Below, piece by piece: positions 53,702-62,236 of a stretch of DNA of 64,000 bases. The notes beneath the pieces are model-generated. The model was not told where the DNA came from, searched no databases, and saw nothing but the letters and a program-made list of their open reading frames with translations. Every line of letters starts with the position of its first letter. The stretch's first letter is position 1. Source of the stretch: Halonatronomonas betaini. Lineage in GTDB: Bacteria > Bacillota > Halanaerobiia > Halanaerobiales > Halarsenatibacteraceae. Made by a program: the position numbers and the translations under genes. The stretch spans positions 129,741 through 193,740 of the forward strand of contig NZ_JADPIE010000001.1 in the NCBI RefSeq assembly GCF_015666175.1, in the 5' to 3' direction.

Positions 53702-54559
53702 TTATATTTTCTTTTCTGGCTTTTTAACAAATTTATCATTATCTATATCTGCAAAAGCTTGATTTAATTCTTCTGTTGTATTCATAACAATTGGACCACC
53801 CCAGGCGACTGGTTCTTTTAATGGTTCACCGCTGAATATTAGAAATCTTAGTTCATTATCGATGGCATTAACAGTAATTTTGTCGCCTTCATCTTCAAAA
53901 AGAATTGCATTTTTTTGGTTGATTTCTTTAGATTCATTGCCAAATTCACCAGTGCCTTTAATTGTAAAAATGAAAACCCGGTCGTTTTCAGGAGGCTGCC
54001 ATTCCCATGCCTTATCTTTATTTAATTTAACATCTAGGAAGGACATTTTAACATAATCAGCTTCCATAGCTCCAGGTTGATTATTATAATTGCCTGAAAT
54101 AACTTTTATTTCTGCATCTTTTTCTTTGATTGTCGGTACCATTTCAGCTGTAATATCCCTGTATTGTGGTGTTGTCATCTTATTTTTAGATGGGAGATTT
54201 AGCCAGAGCTGAACGCCGAGCATCTTATCTGAAGGTTGAGGCATCTCCTGATGGAGAATTCCTCCACCTGCTGTCATCCACTGGCAACCACCATTTTTTA
54301 TGGTTCCTTCATTGCCAAGGCTATCACCATGCTCTACATTGCCTTTAATAATATAGGTTACAGTTTCAATTCCTCTATGGGGATGCCAGGGAAAGCCTTG
54401 AGTATAATCCTTAGGGTTGTCAGAATCAAAGGAATCTAATAGAAGAAAAGGGTCGAAATGGACAACAGTATTTCGGCTGAGCACCCTTTGTAATTTTACA
54501 CCGGCACCATCTTCTGTATGAGTGCCTGCGACAATTTTTTTAATATCTCGAGATTTCAA
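53702..54559 (-). CDS. Pirin family protein
   Basis: About 285 residues with the two-cupin pirin fold. The metal site in the N-terminal cupin is visible as GFPWHPHRGIETVTYIIKG (His, His), then HGDSLGNEGTIKNGGCQWMTAGGGILHQE (His, Glu). Bacterial pirins are iron proteins with quercetinase or regulatory roles. The chosen start is TTG 54559, eight bases from AAAGGA; ATG 54568 is only one base away from that site. It is the first gene of a two-gene operon with the DMSP-lyase-like cupin. Confidence 0.9.
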   Translation of the reverse strand: MKSRDIKKIVAGTHTEDGAGVKLQRVLSRNTVVHFDPFLLLDSFDSDNPKDYTQGFPWHPHRGIETVTYIIKGNVEHGDSLGNEGTIKNGGCQWMTAGGGILHQEMPQPSDKMLGVQLWLNLPSKNKMTTPQYRDITAEMVPTIKEKDAEIKVISGNYNNQPGAMEADYVKMSFLDVKLNKDKAWEWQPPENDRVFIFTIKGTGEFGNESKEINQKNAILFEDEGDKITVNAIDNELRFLIFSGEPLKEPVAWGGPIVMNTTEELNQAFADIDNDKFVKKPEKKI

Positions 54560-54679
54560 ATTTATCATCCTTTCTTTTTCTGACTTGCTGGACTTATTAT
54601 ATCATAAAATGGTAATTAAGTCAGCCAAAATTAGCTAATTTATTAATAATATTTATTGATTATCCAGGGGGTAATACAA

Positions 54680-55624
54680 ATGAAAAAGATGATAGTCTTA
54701 ATTATTTTAGGTCTGCTTTTAATGAGCCAGAGTTCTGTACTGGCTGATCAGGTTATTGATTTTGAAGATGCAAATCTTAAGAGAGCAGTTATTGAGGCTT
54801 TAGATAAAGAGGAGGGGCCGGTCTATTTACATCAGGTTGAAAAGATTGAGTCTTTAACTGCTATAGAAGCTGGGATTAAAGACTTATCTGGCATTGAATA
54901 TTTAGTTAATCTGAGATATTTGAATCTCTATGATAATGAGATAGAATCAATTGCTGAACTTGCCTCTTTAGAAAAGCTTGAAGAACTGGTATTTGAGCAT
55001 AATTATATCTCAGATATATCAGCTCTTTCTAACCTTAATAATTTAGAAATATTTAATTTTAGATATAATCAGATTTATGATTTAAGACCTTTAGATAATT
55101 TAAGTAAGCTTAGAGTTATAAGACTCTGGGGTAATCAGGTTGAAACAACTTCTGGTTTAGATGAATTAGAGGAGCTAGAGATTTTAACGCTTTCAGATAA
55201 TAGGGTGAAAGATATTACCTCTCTCAAAAATTTAGTTAATCTTAAAGAGCTTCATTTAAGCAGAAATAATTTTGATAATATAGAAGCATTAGATAATCTC
55301 CACAACCTTGAGATACTTTTTCTGTTAGGTAATGATATCTCTGATATTTCTTATTTATCAGGTATGAATAATTTAAAGGAATTGAATTTTGCTCAGAACC
55401 AGGTTGAAGATATTTCTGTACTGGAATATTTAGAATCCCTTAATGAAGTATATTTTAGAGAGAATTTTGTTGAAGATATTTCTCCAGTTGTTAATAATCA
55501 TAATATTGAAGAGGTCTTAAGCTTTAGAAGAAATAATATTAATCTGGCTGACTCTGATGTATTAGCTCAGATAGAAGAGCTTCAGGCGAGAGTAAATACT
55601 GTCAGGTATAGGCCGCAGAATTAA
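54680..55624 (+). CDS. Exported leucine-rich-repeat protein (internalin-like)
   Basis: About 314 residues. After a Sec signal peptide (about 1-22, ending VLA) come about nine 22-residue LRR units of the SDS22/internalin type (LxxLxxLxLxxNxIxDIxxL), for example LVNLRYLNLYDNEIESIAEL, LNNLEIFNFRYNQIYDLRPL and LVNLKELHLSRNNFDNIEAL. There is no cell-wall anchor or membrane tail, so it is released or periplasmic. A role in protein binding is likely; no partner can be named. ATG 54680 follows GGGGG. Confidence 0.88.
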   Translation: MKKMIVLIILGLLLMSQSSVLADQVIDFEDANLKRAVIEALDKEEGPVYLHQVEKIESLTAIEAGIKDLSGIEYLVNLRYLNLYDNEIESIAELASLEKLEELVFEHNYISDISALSNLNNLEIFNFRYNQIYDLRPLDNLSKLRVIRLWGNQVETTSGLDELEELEILTLSDNRVKDITSLKNLVNLKELHLSRNNFDNIEALDNLHNLEILFLLGNDISDISYLSGMNNLKELNFAQNQVEDISVLEYLESLNEVYFRENFVEDISPVVNNHNIEEVLSFRRNNINLADSDVLAQIEELQARVNTVRYRPQN

Positions 55625-55685
55625 AATAAATTCATCCCCTTAATTAATAATATTAATTTTTATATTAAAATATTTAATTAAAATC

Positions 55686-55714
55686 TTGACATTATTAAAT
55701 ATTAGTTTTATAAT
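55686..55714 (+). promoter_or_regulatory. Consensus promoter of the MFS exporter
   Basis: Perfect TTGACA (55686-55691) and TATAAT (55709-55714) with 17-bp spacing, 33 bp before the start codon. Confidence 0.85.
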
Positions 55715-55747
55715 ATTAATATATTGAAATAATTAGGGGGATTAATA

Positions 55748-57028
55748 ATGGAAAACAAAAGTATCTGGAGGAATAAAGATTTTATCTTGCTTTTTACTGG
55801 TGGGTTTGTCTCTAGAATAGGCAGTGGGATTCATAATATTGCCCTTGTCTGGTTTGTCCTGGAGCTAACCGGTAGTGGTACAACAACTGGCATTTTACTG
55901 GCTCTGTCAACATTGCCTGCTGTCTTGATTGGACCATTTGGAGGCCTAATTGCTGATAGGGTGAATCGTAAGCTTTTGATTGTTGGTAATGATTTTTTAA
56001 GAGGCGGAATTGTACTTATTTTAGGATGGGCGATTTATTCAGGACAGACCAGCTTTTTTCTTTTAGGATTTGCAACTGTTTTAATTTCAATAAGTGGAGC
56101 ATTTTTCAATCCAGCTGTAAGTGCAGTCTTCCCTAATTTAGTTAGGCCAGAAAACTTAGAGAAAGCAAACTCTCTGGAAAATATTAGTATGAATTTCACA
56201 CAAATTATCGGTGCAGCTGCCGGGGGGATTTTAATTGGTACTTTAGGGATTGCAGGGGCATTTTTCTTTAATGGCATAAGTTTTATTTTATCCGGCATAT
56301 CCGAATTATTTATTGATATTCCTCCAATCAGCCAGGAAGCAGATACGAAAGAGTCATTTATAGCAGATTTTAAATTTGGAATTAACTTTTTAACTGATCG
56401 GAGAGAACTTTTAGGTTTATTTATTATCTTCTTATTTTTAAACTTTTTATTTGGTGGTTTATTTTCAGTAGGCCTGCCATATATTTATAATCAGATACTT
56501 GAAATTAATGAAATGCTGTTTGGATTAGCTAAATCAACATTCCCTGTTGGAGCTATTTTAGGATCGATTCTGATTAATTATATTGCTATTAAAAATAATA
56601 TTAAGTTTTTAGGAAAGACATTGACTGCCCAGAGCAGCCTGTTGGTTTTAATGGGGCTTCCACTAAGCTATTATGGATTAAATAATTTGTCTGTTATGAA
56701 TATATATATTATATTAACAGTATTACTTGTTCTTTTAGGTATATTAAATGCAATGGCTAATATCCCGATTATAACTATTTTTCAGAAGATGATACCAGAT
56801 AATTTAAGGGGGAGGGTATTTGGGCTTTTAGGTACCTTTACTCAGGGTTTAACACCGATCTCTATGGGACTTATGGGGATATTATTTGATCATATTTCTC
56901 CAAGTATTTTATTTATAGTTTCAGGTGTTCTGGCAGTTTTAATTTCTTATTCAATTATCCATCTTTCAGAATTTGATAGTCTTAATTCTTCTATGAAAGA
57001 ACCTGCTTTAAAGCAGGAGTTAATCTGA
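55748..57028 (+). CDS. MFS drug-efflux transporter (MefA-like)
   Basis: A 426-residue transporter with 12 predicted helices. FVSRIGSGIHNIALVWFVLELTGS at the N terminus and GPFGGLIADRVNRK (the loop 2-3 motif) mark the macrolide-efflux-like MFS branch; IPDNLRGRVFGLLGTFTQGLTPISMGLMG is the matching C-terminal block. It has its own consensus promoter. ATG 55748 follows GGGGG. Specificity cannot be read from sequence. The TPR-like gene lies 34 bp downstream. Confidence 0.88.
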   Translation: MENKSIWRNKDFILLFTGGFVSRIGSGIHNIALVWFVLELTGSGTTTGILLALSTLPAVLIGPFGGLIADRVNRKLLIVGNDFLRGGIVLILGWAIYSGQTSFFLLGFATVLISISGAFFNPAVSAVFPNLVRPENLEKANSLENISMNFTQIIGAAAGGILIGTLGIAGAFFFNGISFILSGISELFIDIPPISQEADTKESFIADFKFGINFLTDRRELLGLFIIFLFLNFLFGGLFSVGLPYIYNQILEINEMLFGLAKSTFPVGAILGSILINYIAIKNNIKFLGKTLTAQSSLLVLMGLPLSYYGLNNLSVMNIYIILTVLLVLLGILNAMANIPIITIFQKMIPDNLRGRVFGLLGTFTQGLTPISMGLMGILFDHISPSILFIVSGVLAVLISYSIIHLSEFDSLNSSMKEPALKQELI

Positions 57029-57062
57029 TTATAGACAAATATAATATTAAGAGGTGAATACA

Positions 57063-57761
57063 ATGGGAAAGTATAATACTAATATGGTTAGATTTAAATA
57101 TATTTTATCTTTTATTATTATATTTGTCTTAATGGCAACTACCGGGATTCAGGCTGAATCTGATTATAGATACCGGAGAGATTTAGATGAACTTGCCAGG
57201 GAGTTCTATAGTACAGGAAATGTTGAAGAGATAAAAGCTGAGCTCGATCTCATGGAAGAGAATATAAGTGATAAATCAGATTTAGAGTATAATATTGAGA
57301 TGGCTGAATTGGAGCTTTTTAGAGCAGAGGTAGCAGAGAGGATTGGGAATAATCAGGCAGAAAATCATTTAGAAAATGCTTTAGAATTTGCTGAAAGAGC
57401 TGTTGAATTAGAGGATAATGCTTTAACAAATAGGTTGATTGCTGAAGCCTATATTCATCTCTTTAATTATAAATCTGCTTTCTTTGCTATTAGAAATGGT
57501 AATAGGGCTTTAGGATATCTAGAGAGATCTCTGGAATTGGCACCTGATGATTTATTAGCCAGATTTTTAGAAGGAAATTATCTGTTAAATGCCCCCTCGA
57601 TTGGTGGAGGCGATCCTGATAAAGGCCGAGAAATCCTCCTGGAAATCACTGAGGAAGAACATCATGTATTTAACTTTATAATCTATAATATTTTAGAAAA
57701 AGAGGCTAAGGCTGCCGAGATCTATCCTGAAAGTCCCTGGCTAGATTTGAATAGTCAGTAA
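57063..57761 (+). CDS. Exported TPR-like helical protein
   Basis: About 232 residues. A Sec signal peptide (about 1-29, ending IQA) precedes an all-helical chain with TPR-like pairs, seen in ENALEFAERAVELEDNALTNRLIAEAYIH and ALGYLERSLELAPDDLLARFLEGNYLL. GGGDPDKGREILLEI is reminiscent of the TRAP-transporter T component TPR proteins. The start is ATG 57063, 7 bp after AGAGGTG. It is followed 62 bp later by a peptide-binding protein; a joint role in solute capture is conceivable but unproven. Confidence 0.75.
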   Translation: MGKYNTNMVRFKYILSFIIIFVLMATTGIQAESDYRYRRDLDELAREFYSTGNVEEIKAELDLMEENISDKSDLEYNIEMAELELFRAEVAERIGNNQAENHLENALEFAERAVELEDNALTNRLIAEAYIHLFNYKSAFFAIRNGNRALGYLERSLELAPDDLLARFLEGNYLLNAPSIGGGDPDKGREILLEITEEEHHVFNFIIYNILEKEAKAAEIYPESPWLDLNSQ

Positions 57762-57823
57762 GTCAATGTTATAATTTCTTTGGATCATAATTTTCAAAAA
57801 ATTTAAAGGAGGCTATTAATTTA

Positions 57824-59350
57824 ATGAAGAATTTCTGGAGGAGTAGTTTAGTTTTTTTATTAGCATTGACCTTTATTCTGGCAGGGAGTATAGGTCTGCA
57901 GGCTGAAGAAGATACTGTTGTTATAGGTTCTGGAGCTGAAGCTCCTGGACTTGATACCAGGGTTGAGGTTGATACGCCTGCATTTGAGAGAATTAACTTA
58001 ATTAATGAACCTTTGATTGATATTGATTTTGATCTTTCTTTAAAGCCGAAACTGGCTACTGATTGGGAGTATAATGATGACAATACAGAACTCACCTTTT
58101 ATTTAAGGGAAGGAGTATACTTCCATCATGGCAGAGAAATGACTGCTGAAGATGTTAAATATACCATTGATTGGATATTGGATCCTGATAATGATGCTTC
58201 TAATCGGGACCTATATACAGCCATTGGAGAAGTTGAAATTATTGATGATTATACAGTCACTCTGCATTTAGATGAAGTTAATACATTTTTAATTAATAAT
58301 ATTGCTAGATTTGGTATTGTTCCACATGATGTTGCCGAAGATTTAGGCGATGATTTTGGTGATGAACCAGTGGGAACAGGGCCATATACTTTTGATGAAT
58401 GGGATAGAGATGATAAGTTAGTTTTACAATCCTTTGATGATTATTGGGATGGAGAACCTAATTTTGAGACTGTTGAGTTTAGGCCTATTCCAGAAAACTC
58501 AGCCAGGTTACTTGCCTTTGAAGCTGGAGAGATCGATATGTTTCATGGCGGTGTTGTTCCAGAGGAATTGGAACGCTTAGAAAGTGAGCCTGATTTTGAT
58601 CTTAGAAGAGTTGCTGGAACTGGTTATAATTATTTAGGCTTTAATAATACTAATGAATATATGCAGGATAGAAATTTAAGGCTGGCTATTTCTCATATGA
58701 TAAATAGGGAAGCCATTGTTGAACATGTGCTTCAGGGCGTCGGAAGGCCTGGCCAGACTAATATAACTCCTGATATGCAGTGGTACCATGATGAGCTTGA
58801 TTTTGTTGATTATGATCCGGAAAAGGCTCATGAATATTTTGAGGAGTCCATTGCTGCTGAAGAAGATGTTGAATTGAGGATTTTTACAAATGAAGAACCA
58901 TTTAGAATGCAGATTGCAGAAGTGCTGGAATATGAGCTGGGACAGCTTGGAATTAATGTTGAAGTTGTAATAGAGGAATGGGGAGCATTCCTTGACAGAG
59001 TCTATGATACTGATGATTATGAAATGTATATTCTTGGCTGGAGCGGTTTAATGGATCCAGATAGAGCTTCTTATCGACAGTATTTAAGTGATGGTTCTGC
59101 TAATACCATTAATTATAGTAATGATAGGATGGATGAACTATTACTGGAAGGTAGACAGGTAGATCCTGAATCTGAAGAATCGATTGAGATATATCATGAG
59201 GTCCAGGAGATATTAAATCATGATCAGCCAAAGGCTTTTATTAATTACGAAGAAGAAGTCTCTTTAATTCAACCGGAATTTGAAAATTATCAGGTACATC
59301 CTTATCCAGGTAATGCCTGGCTTTCATTGCCGAATATGACTAGAAACTAA
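57824..59350 (+). CDS. Orphan peptide-type ABC solute-binding protein (second copy)
   Basis: A 508-residue binding protein of family 5 with a Sec signal peptide (about 1-27, ending LQA before EEDT) and no lipobox Cys. LKPKLATDWEYNDDNTELTFYLREGVYFHHG (about 67-98), EPVGTGPYTFDEW and RLAISHMINREAIVEHVLQG are typical. It is related to the orphan at 42948 only at family level. No permease or ATPase genes follow; a terminator closes the unit. ATG 57824 follows AAAGGAGG. The mature protein is strongly acidic. Confidence 0.88.
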   Translation: MKNFWRSSLVFLLALTFILAGSIGLQAEEDTVVIGSGAEAPGLDTRVEVDTPAFERINLINEPLIDIDFDLSLKPKLATDWEYNDDNTELTFYLREGVYFHHGREMTAEDVKYTIDWILDPDNDASNRDLYTAIGEVEIIDDYTVTLHLDEVNTFLINNIARFGIVPHDVAEDLGDDFGDEPVGTGPYTFDEWDRDDKLVLQSFDDYWDGEPNFETVEFRPIPENSARLLAFEAGEIDMFHGGVVPEELERLESEPDFDLRRVAGTGYNYLGFNNTNEYMQDRNLRLAISHMINREAIVEHVLQGVGRPGQTNITPDMQWYHDELDFVDYDPEKAHEYFEESIAAEEDVELRIFTNEEPFRMQIAEVLEYELGQLGINVEVVIEEWGAFLDRVYDTDDYEMYILGWSGLMDPDRASYRQYLSDGSANTINYSNDRMDELLLEGRQVDPESEESIEIYHEVQEILNHDQPKAFINYEEEVSLIQPEFENYQVHPYPGNAWLSLPNMTRN

Positions 59351-59372
59351 TAAATAATTTAGAATAATAGAT

Positions 59373-59414
59373 GTTAAAACATCGGTGAAAACCGGTGTTT
59401 TAACTTTCTTTATT
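59373..59414 (+). terminator. Terminator with GAAA tetraloop
   Basis: A perfect 14-bp stem GTTAAAACATCGGT/ACCGGTGTTTTAAC capped by GAAA, with one G-U allowed, then TTTCTTTATT. Confidence 0.9.
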
Positions 59415-59440
59415 AATTTAATAAGAAGGAGCAGATTACT

Positions 59441-60175
59441 ATGCATAAAGTTAAGCAGCCAGAAATTTTAGATAGTTTAATAGCAGATGATAAAATAGCT
59501 CATTTAAATACTTCAGGTATAATTAGATTAAAGGATGATTATGATTTATTCGTTGATGATTTAAAGGACCCTGATGGTTATATAATTACAAAGGATGACT
59601 GGTATATTGTTTATTATAAAGAAGAAGCCAGGGAGGATGTCTTAGAGATGGCTGTAGAAAAGCCGAGAAAATTCTCTGGTGTGCATAAGAGGTTCTTTGA
59701 TGATATCAGGGAGAAGCGAAAGATTGATTTTCATGAGATCTGTTATCTATATTATTTAGAAGCAGATGACTTTAATTATAAGGAACCTGAATATGAAATT
59801 GAAAGTTTAACAGTTGAAGATGCTAAGGTTGTAGATGAGCATTATACTTATCAATCTGAAGATGATACCTCTTTTGAGTATATTAAAAAGACAATTCAGG
59901 AAAGGCCAACTGCAGTAATTAGGGACGATGAAGGCAATCCTATTTCCTGGTCAGTTGTTCGTGATGATGGTTCAATGGGAATTGCTTATACTTTAGAGGA
60001 ATATCGCCGTCAGGGGTATGCAGCTGCTGTTAATATGGAGTTATTAAAAAGAACTATTGATTTTGGCTTGATGCCCTATGTTCATATTGTTACTGATAAT
60101 AGAGCCTCTATTTCACTGGCTGAAAGGCTTGGCTTTAAGAGAAATGGCAAAGTGGTCTGGTTTGCTACTAAATAA
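59441..60175 (+). CDS. GNAT N-acetyltransferase with an unassigned N-terminal domain
   Basis: A 244-residue protein. The C-terminal 110 residues are a GNAT domain: AVIRDDEGNPISWSVVRDDGSMGIAYTLEEYRRQGYAAAVN carries the acetyl-CoA site (YRRQGYA), and VTDNRASISLAERLGFKRNG is the usual last part. The N-terminal 130 residues are acidic and I cannot assign them; FR47/glycine N-acyltransferase-like proteins have this two-part layout. ATG 59441 has AAGGAG upstream. The acceptor is unknown. cbiK follows 27 bp later. Confidence 0.8.
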   Translation: MHKVKQPEILDSLIADDKIAHLNTSGIIRLKDDYDLFVDDLKDPDGYIITKDDWYIVYYKEEAREDVLEMAVEKPRKFSGVHKRFFDDIREKRKIDFHEICYLYYLEADDFNYKEPEYEIESLTVEDAKVVDEHYTYQSEDDTSFEYIKKTIQERPTAVIRDDEGNPISWSVVRDDGSMGIAYTLEEYRRQGYAAAVNMELLKRTIDFGLMPYVHIVTDNRASISLAERLGFKRNGKVVWFATK

Positions 60176-60202
60176 TTAGAGTTAGAAAGCAGGTGGTTGC
60201 TA

Positions 60203-61000
60203 ATGGAGTTTGCATTTGATTTATATGAGCGGGGCTCAAAAAAGTCTATCCTGGTGGCCAGTCATGGCACTACTCATCTTGATGCCATTGATAGGGCTAT
60301 TAAACCCTGTGAAGATCTTATAGCCAGGAAGTTTTCGGACTTTAATGTGAATAGAGTCTTTACTTCAGATTTAATTATAAGGCTTTTAAATAAGAGGAAA
60401 AATTTAAAGGCTTTTAATTTTAAAGATGCCCTAATAAATTTGCGCGAGAGAGGAATTAAAGAGGTTGCAGTCCAACCCCTCCATATAATACCTGGTTCTG
60501 ATTATCATGAATTGGTGGCAACTTTGAATGATTTTAAAGTTGATTTTAGATCAATTAAATTTGGTGAATCATTATTATTTAAAGAGAATGATTACTTTCA
60601 GGTTGCTGATATTTTTAAAAAAGAGATGCCAGATTTAGCAGATGATGAATTAGTTGTATTTATGGGCCACGGGACCAGCCATCCTGCAAATTCTTCATAT
60701 GCACTCTTAGATTATGTATTTAAAGGTTCAGGGATGGAGAACTTTTATATTGCTAATTTAGAAGCCTATCCCAGGCTGGAAAATCTGCTTGTTCGAATAG
60801 GAAAATTAGATATCAATAAAATATATCTTGCGCCCTTTATGCTGGTAGCTGGTAGCCATGCCAGGAAGGATTTAGCAGGAAAAGAAGATAGCTGGAAGAC
60901 TACTTTAATAAAGGCAGGTTATCAGGTTGAAGTTATTATGAAAGGGCTGGGAGAGTATAAAGATATACAGGCAATGTTTGCTGATAAAATTATTGTTTGA
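60203..61000 (+). CDS. cbiK: Anaerobic sirohydrochlorin cobaltochelatase
   Basis: A 265-residue enzyme that inserts cobalt into sirohydrochlorin in the oxygen-independent route to B12. KSILVASHGTTHLDAIDRAI opens the first domain, with ALINLRERGIKEVAVQPLHIIPGSDYHEL; the metal-binding histidines are in VVFMGHGTSHPAN and LAPFMLVAGSHARKDLAG. All are typical of CbiK. ATG 60203 has GCAGGTGG upstream; the TTG at 60197 is too close to it. It lies apart from other cobalamin genes, and no riboswitch precedes it. Confidence 0.92.
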   Translation: MEFAFDLYERGSKKSILVASHGTTHLDAIDRAIKPCEDLIARKFSDFNVNRVFTSDLIIRLLNKRKNLKAFNFKDALINLRERGIKEVAVQPLHIIPGSDYHELVATLNDFKVDFRSIKFGESLLFKENDYFQVADIFKKEMPDLADDELVVFMGHGTSHPANSSYALLDYVFKGSGMENFYIANLEAYPRLENLLVRIGKLDINKIYLAPFMLVAGSHARKDLAGKEDSWKTTLIKAGYQVEVIMKGLGEYKDIQAMFADKIIV

Positions 61001-61054
61001 TATTATAAAATTAAAGGAGATTAAAGATTAAATCCAGAAGGTAATAGGACTTAA

Positions 61055-61141
61055 CCCGGAGCAATCCCGGAGCAATCCCGGAGAAGACCTGGAGCAATCC
61101 TGGAAGAATTCTGGAGCAATCCTGGAAGAATTCTGGAGAAG
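61055..61141 (+). repeat. Tandem array with strict 11-bp period (8 units, YGGA core)
   Basis: CGGA at 61057, 61068 and 61079 and then TGGA at 61090, 61101, 61112, 61123 and 61134 give eight cores exactly 11 bases apart. The unit is CCCGGAGCAAT at the 5' end and drifts to TCTGGAAGAAT towards the 3' end. It sits in the 209-bp gap between cbiK and the aldo/keto reductase; no promoter or terminator is obvious there, and no ORF with a start codon is supported. Confidence 0.9.
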
Positions 61142-61209
61142 TTAAGGCCGAACTCTGAAAAGGTGTCTATTAATGAGCTGGTTTTAATTCAAAGCGGGAG
61201 GGCTAATTT

Positions 61210-62106
61210 ATGAGAGATAGAAGAAGTTTTTTAAAGGATATGCTGGCCCGGACTTATAATCTGAATTCAAAGAAAAGGGTTCTTGGTAAAACTGGAGAAG
61301 AGATCAATCTAATAAGTCTTGGTGGAGAGATAACTGTTGCAGATTCAGAAAAGCAGGAAGAAGCAATTGAAATAATAAATAGGGCTATTGATTTAGGTGT
61401 TAATTATATTGATACAGCCCCGGCATATAAAGATGGCGATAGTGAATCAAATATTGGAAAGGTAATGAAAAATAGAAGAGACGAGGTTTTTCTGGCCAGC
61501 AAGACCCATAAGCGGAGTTATTCAGGTACAATGGAATTGATTGAAAGATCATTGAATAGGTTGCAGACTGATTATCTGGATCTCTATCAGGTTCATAATG
61601 TGAGAACTGAAGAGGATTTATCAGAAATGTTTTCTAAGGATGGAGTTATTAAAGCTCTTGAAGAATTAAAAGATCAGGGTGTTATTAGAAACTTAGGAAT
61701 AACTGGTCATAAAGATCCTGAGATATTATTAAAGGGTATTCAGGAATTTGATTTTGATACTGCTTTGATTTCTATGAATGCTGCAGATATTCATTATAAA
61801 CCTTTTCAGGAAGTTTTGCTAGAAGAATTAATTGAAAGAAATATTGGGATTATTGGCATGAAAACTCTTGGGAGAGGTAAATTAGTTCCTGAGGGTGGAC
61901 TGGATTCTATTAAAGAAGCTTTATATTATGTCTGGAGCCTTCCTCTTACGACAACTATTATCGGTATTGGGAGTATTGAAGAGCTTGAAGAAAATATTGA
62001 GCTTGCTAGAGAATTTGAACCGCTATCTGTAGATGAGATGGTTGAGATAGAAGCAAAGACAGAAAAATTTGAAGAAAAAGGTAATTTCTTTAAATATGAC
62101 TGGTAG
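61210..62106 (+). CDS. Aldo/keto reductase (second, short type)
   Basis: A 298-residue AKR. The catalytic residues appear in YIDTAPAYKDGD (Asp, Tyr), LASKTHKRSY (Lys) and LYQVHNV (His). It lacks the C-terminal ferredoxin motif found in many AKRs of anaerobes. The N terminus MRDRRSFLKDML contains RRSFLK, as in twin-arginine signals, but no hydrophobic stretch follows, so it is most likely cytoplasmic; the similar start of exported AKR-like proteins suggests a worn signal. ATG 61210 follows GGGAGGG. Substrate unknown. Confidence 0.85.
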   Translation: MRDRRSFLKDMLARTYNLNSKKRVLGKTGEEINLISLGGEITVADSEKQEEAIEIINRAIDLGVNYIDTAPAYKDGDSESNIGKVMKNRRDEVFLASKTHKRSYSGTMELIERSLNRLQTDYLDLYQVHNVRTEEDLSEMFSKDGVIKALEELKDQGVIRNLGITGHKDPEILLKGIQEFDFDTALISMNAADIHYKPFQEVLLEELIERNIGIIGMKTLGRGKLVPEGGLDSIKEALYYVWSLPLTTTIIGIGSIEELEENIELAREFEPLSVDEMVEIEAKTEKFEEKGNFFKYDW

Positions 62107-62134
62107 GGTAAAGAAATAGTTTGATGTATATTTG

Positions 62135-62165
62135 GCCGGCAGAATTTTTGCCGGCTATTTTTTAA
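62135..62165 (+). terminator. Terminator
   Basis: Stem GCCGGCA/TGCCGGC with a 7-base loop, then TATTTTTTT. Confidence 0.9.
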
Positions 62166-62236
62166 TATTTGCAGGACTTATTGATACTTTGCTAGAATAA
62201 TAAATTAAGATGATTTATTGAATGGAGGGATTTAAT

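Noticed and set aside
61210-61260. Twin-arginine signal on the second aldo/keto reductase
   Set aside because: RRSFLK is present, but no hydrophobic core or cleavage site follows before the AKR fold begins.
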